DNA of 64,000 nt. Source: Naematelia aurantialba. Lineage: Eukaryota > Basidiomycota > Tremellomycetes > Tremellales > Naemateliaceae. Both the position numbers and the translations under genes were made by a program. The notes under the pieces are model-generated. The model saw only the letters and a program-made list of their open reading frames with translations, did no database searches and was not told the origin of the DNA. Shown here in pieces: positions 63,880 through 64,000 of this stretch. The first letter of the stretch is position 1; every line of letters begins with the position of its first letter. Location of the stretch: NCBI GenBank assembly GCA_021527695.1, contig JAKFAO010000011.1, forward strand, positions 434,001-498,000. Reading direction: 5' to 3'.

Positions 63880-64000
63880 CGACACGCTCTCGAGCTCAAC
63901 ACCTCTCTCGCTCGACACACTCGACACTGCCCTCTCGCTCGACATGCTCTCTCGCTCGACTTGCTCTCTCGCTCGACATGCTCTCTCTCGACACACACTC
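63880..64000. repeat. Short tandem repeat at the right edge
   Basis: Imperfect units of CTCTCGCTCGACATG and CTCGACACACTCGACA continue to the end of the window. Probably the next dioxygenase intron. Confidence 0.8.

Overview
The window looks like nuclear DNA of a basidiomycete fungus, most likely a yeast-like tremellomycete (Cryptococcus/Trichosporon type). This rests on the very high intron density (about 155 introns reconstructed in 27 genes, most 45-70 nt), the frequent CTGAC/CTGAT branch sites just before the 3' splice AG, and a purely fungal housekeeping gene set. I see no convincing rRNA, tRNA, transposon or CRISPR array. Gene models were built by eye by joining exons whose phases agree; nearly every model closes to a multiple of three.

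Layout, left to right. 1-574: 3' end of an unrecognised conserved protein. 1.2-4.3 kb (minus): exosome ring subunit RRP41 and glucose-6-phosphate 1-epimerase. 5.2-10.0 kb (plus): LDB17/SPIN90-type Arp2/3 regulator and the Pol III repressor MAF1. 10.9-12.1 kb (minus): TIM23. 12.5-16.6 kb (plus): exosome helicase MTR4. 16.8-18.5 kb (minus): GET2. 18.8-20.8 kb (plus): DAHP synthase. 21.2-23.7 kb (minus): auxin-efflux-carrier-type transporter. 23.9-26.6 kb (plus): protein with a Gfd2/YDR514C-like RNase H fold. 26.9-37.1 kb (all minus): ATG11, seryl-tRNA synthetase and RSA4. 37.3-39.7 kb (plus): an atypical homeodomain protein with a duplicated C-terminal domain. 40.4-44.4 kb (minus): DASH subunit DUO1 and ribose-5-phosphate isomerase. 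45.6-49.0 kb (plus): a disordered unknown protein and a small XRCC4-like protein. 49.2-51.8 kb: divergent TAF8-like and SUS1 genes. 52.3-56.5 kb (minus): NFS1 and PRP4. 56.7-58.4 kb (plus): KRR1. 58.5-60.3 kb (minus): SIT4. 60.8-61.7 kb (plus): an unrecognised gene. 62.1-64.0 kb (minus): a 2-oxoglutarate/Fe(II) dioxygenase cut by the right edge.

The content is housekeeping: RNA decay and ribosome assembly (RRP41, MTR4, RSA4, KRR1, MAF1, SES1), transcription and splicing (TAF8-like, SUS1, PRP4), membrane and organelle biogenesis (TIM23, GET2, NFS1, ATG11) and primary metabolism. Many genes sit as closely spaced divergent pairs. The most interesting points are the homeodomain protein (key Asn replaced, duplicated RFX-like module), an apparent excess of GC-AG introns, minisatellites concentrated in the few long introns, an XRCC4-fold candidate, a SIT4 phosphatase ending in Val rather than Leu, and an unknown gene with a 12-nt exon.
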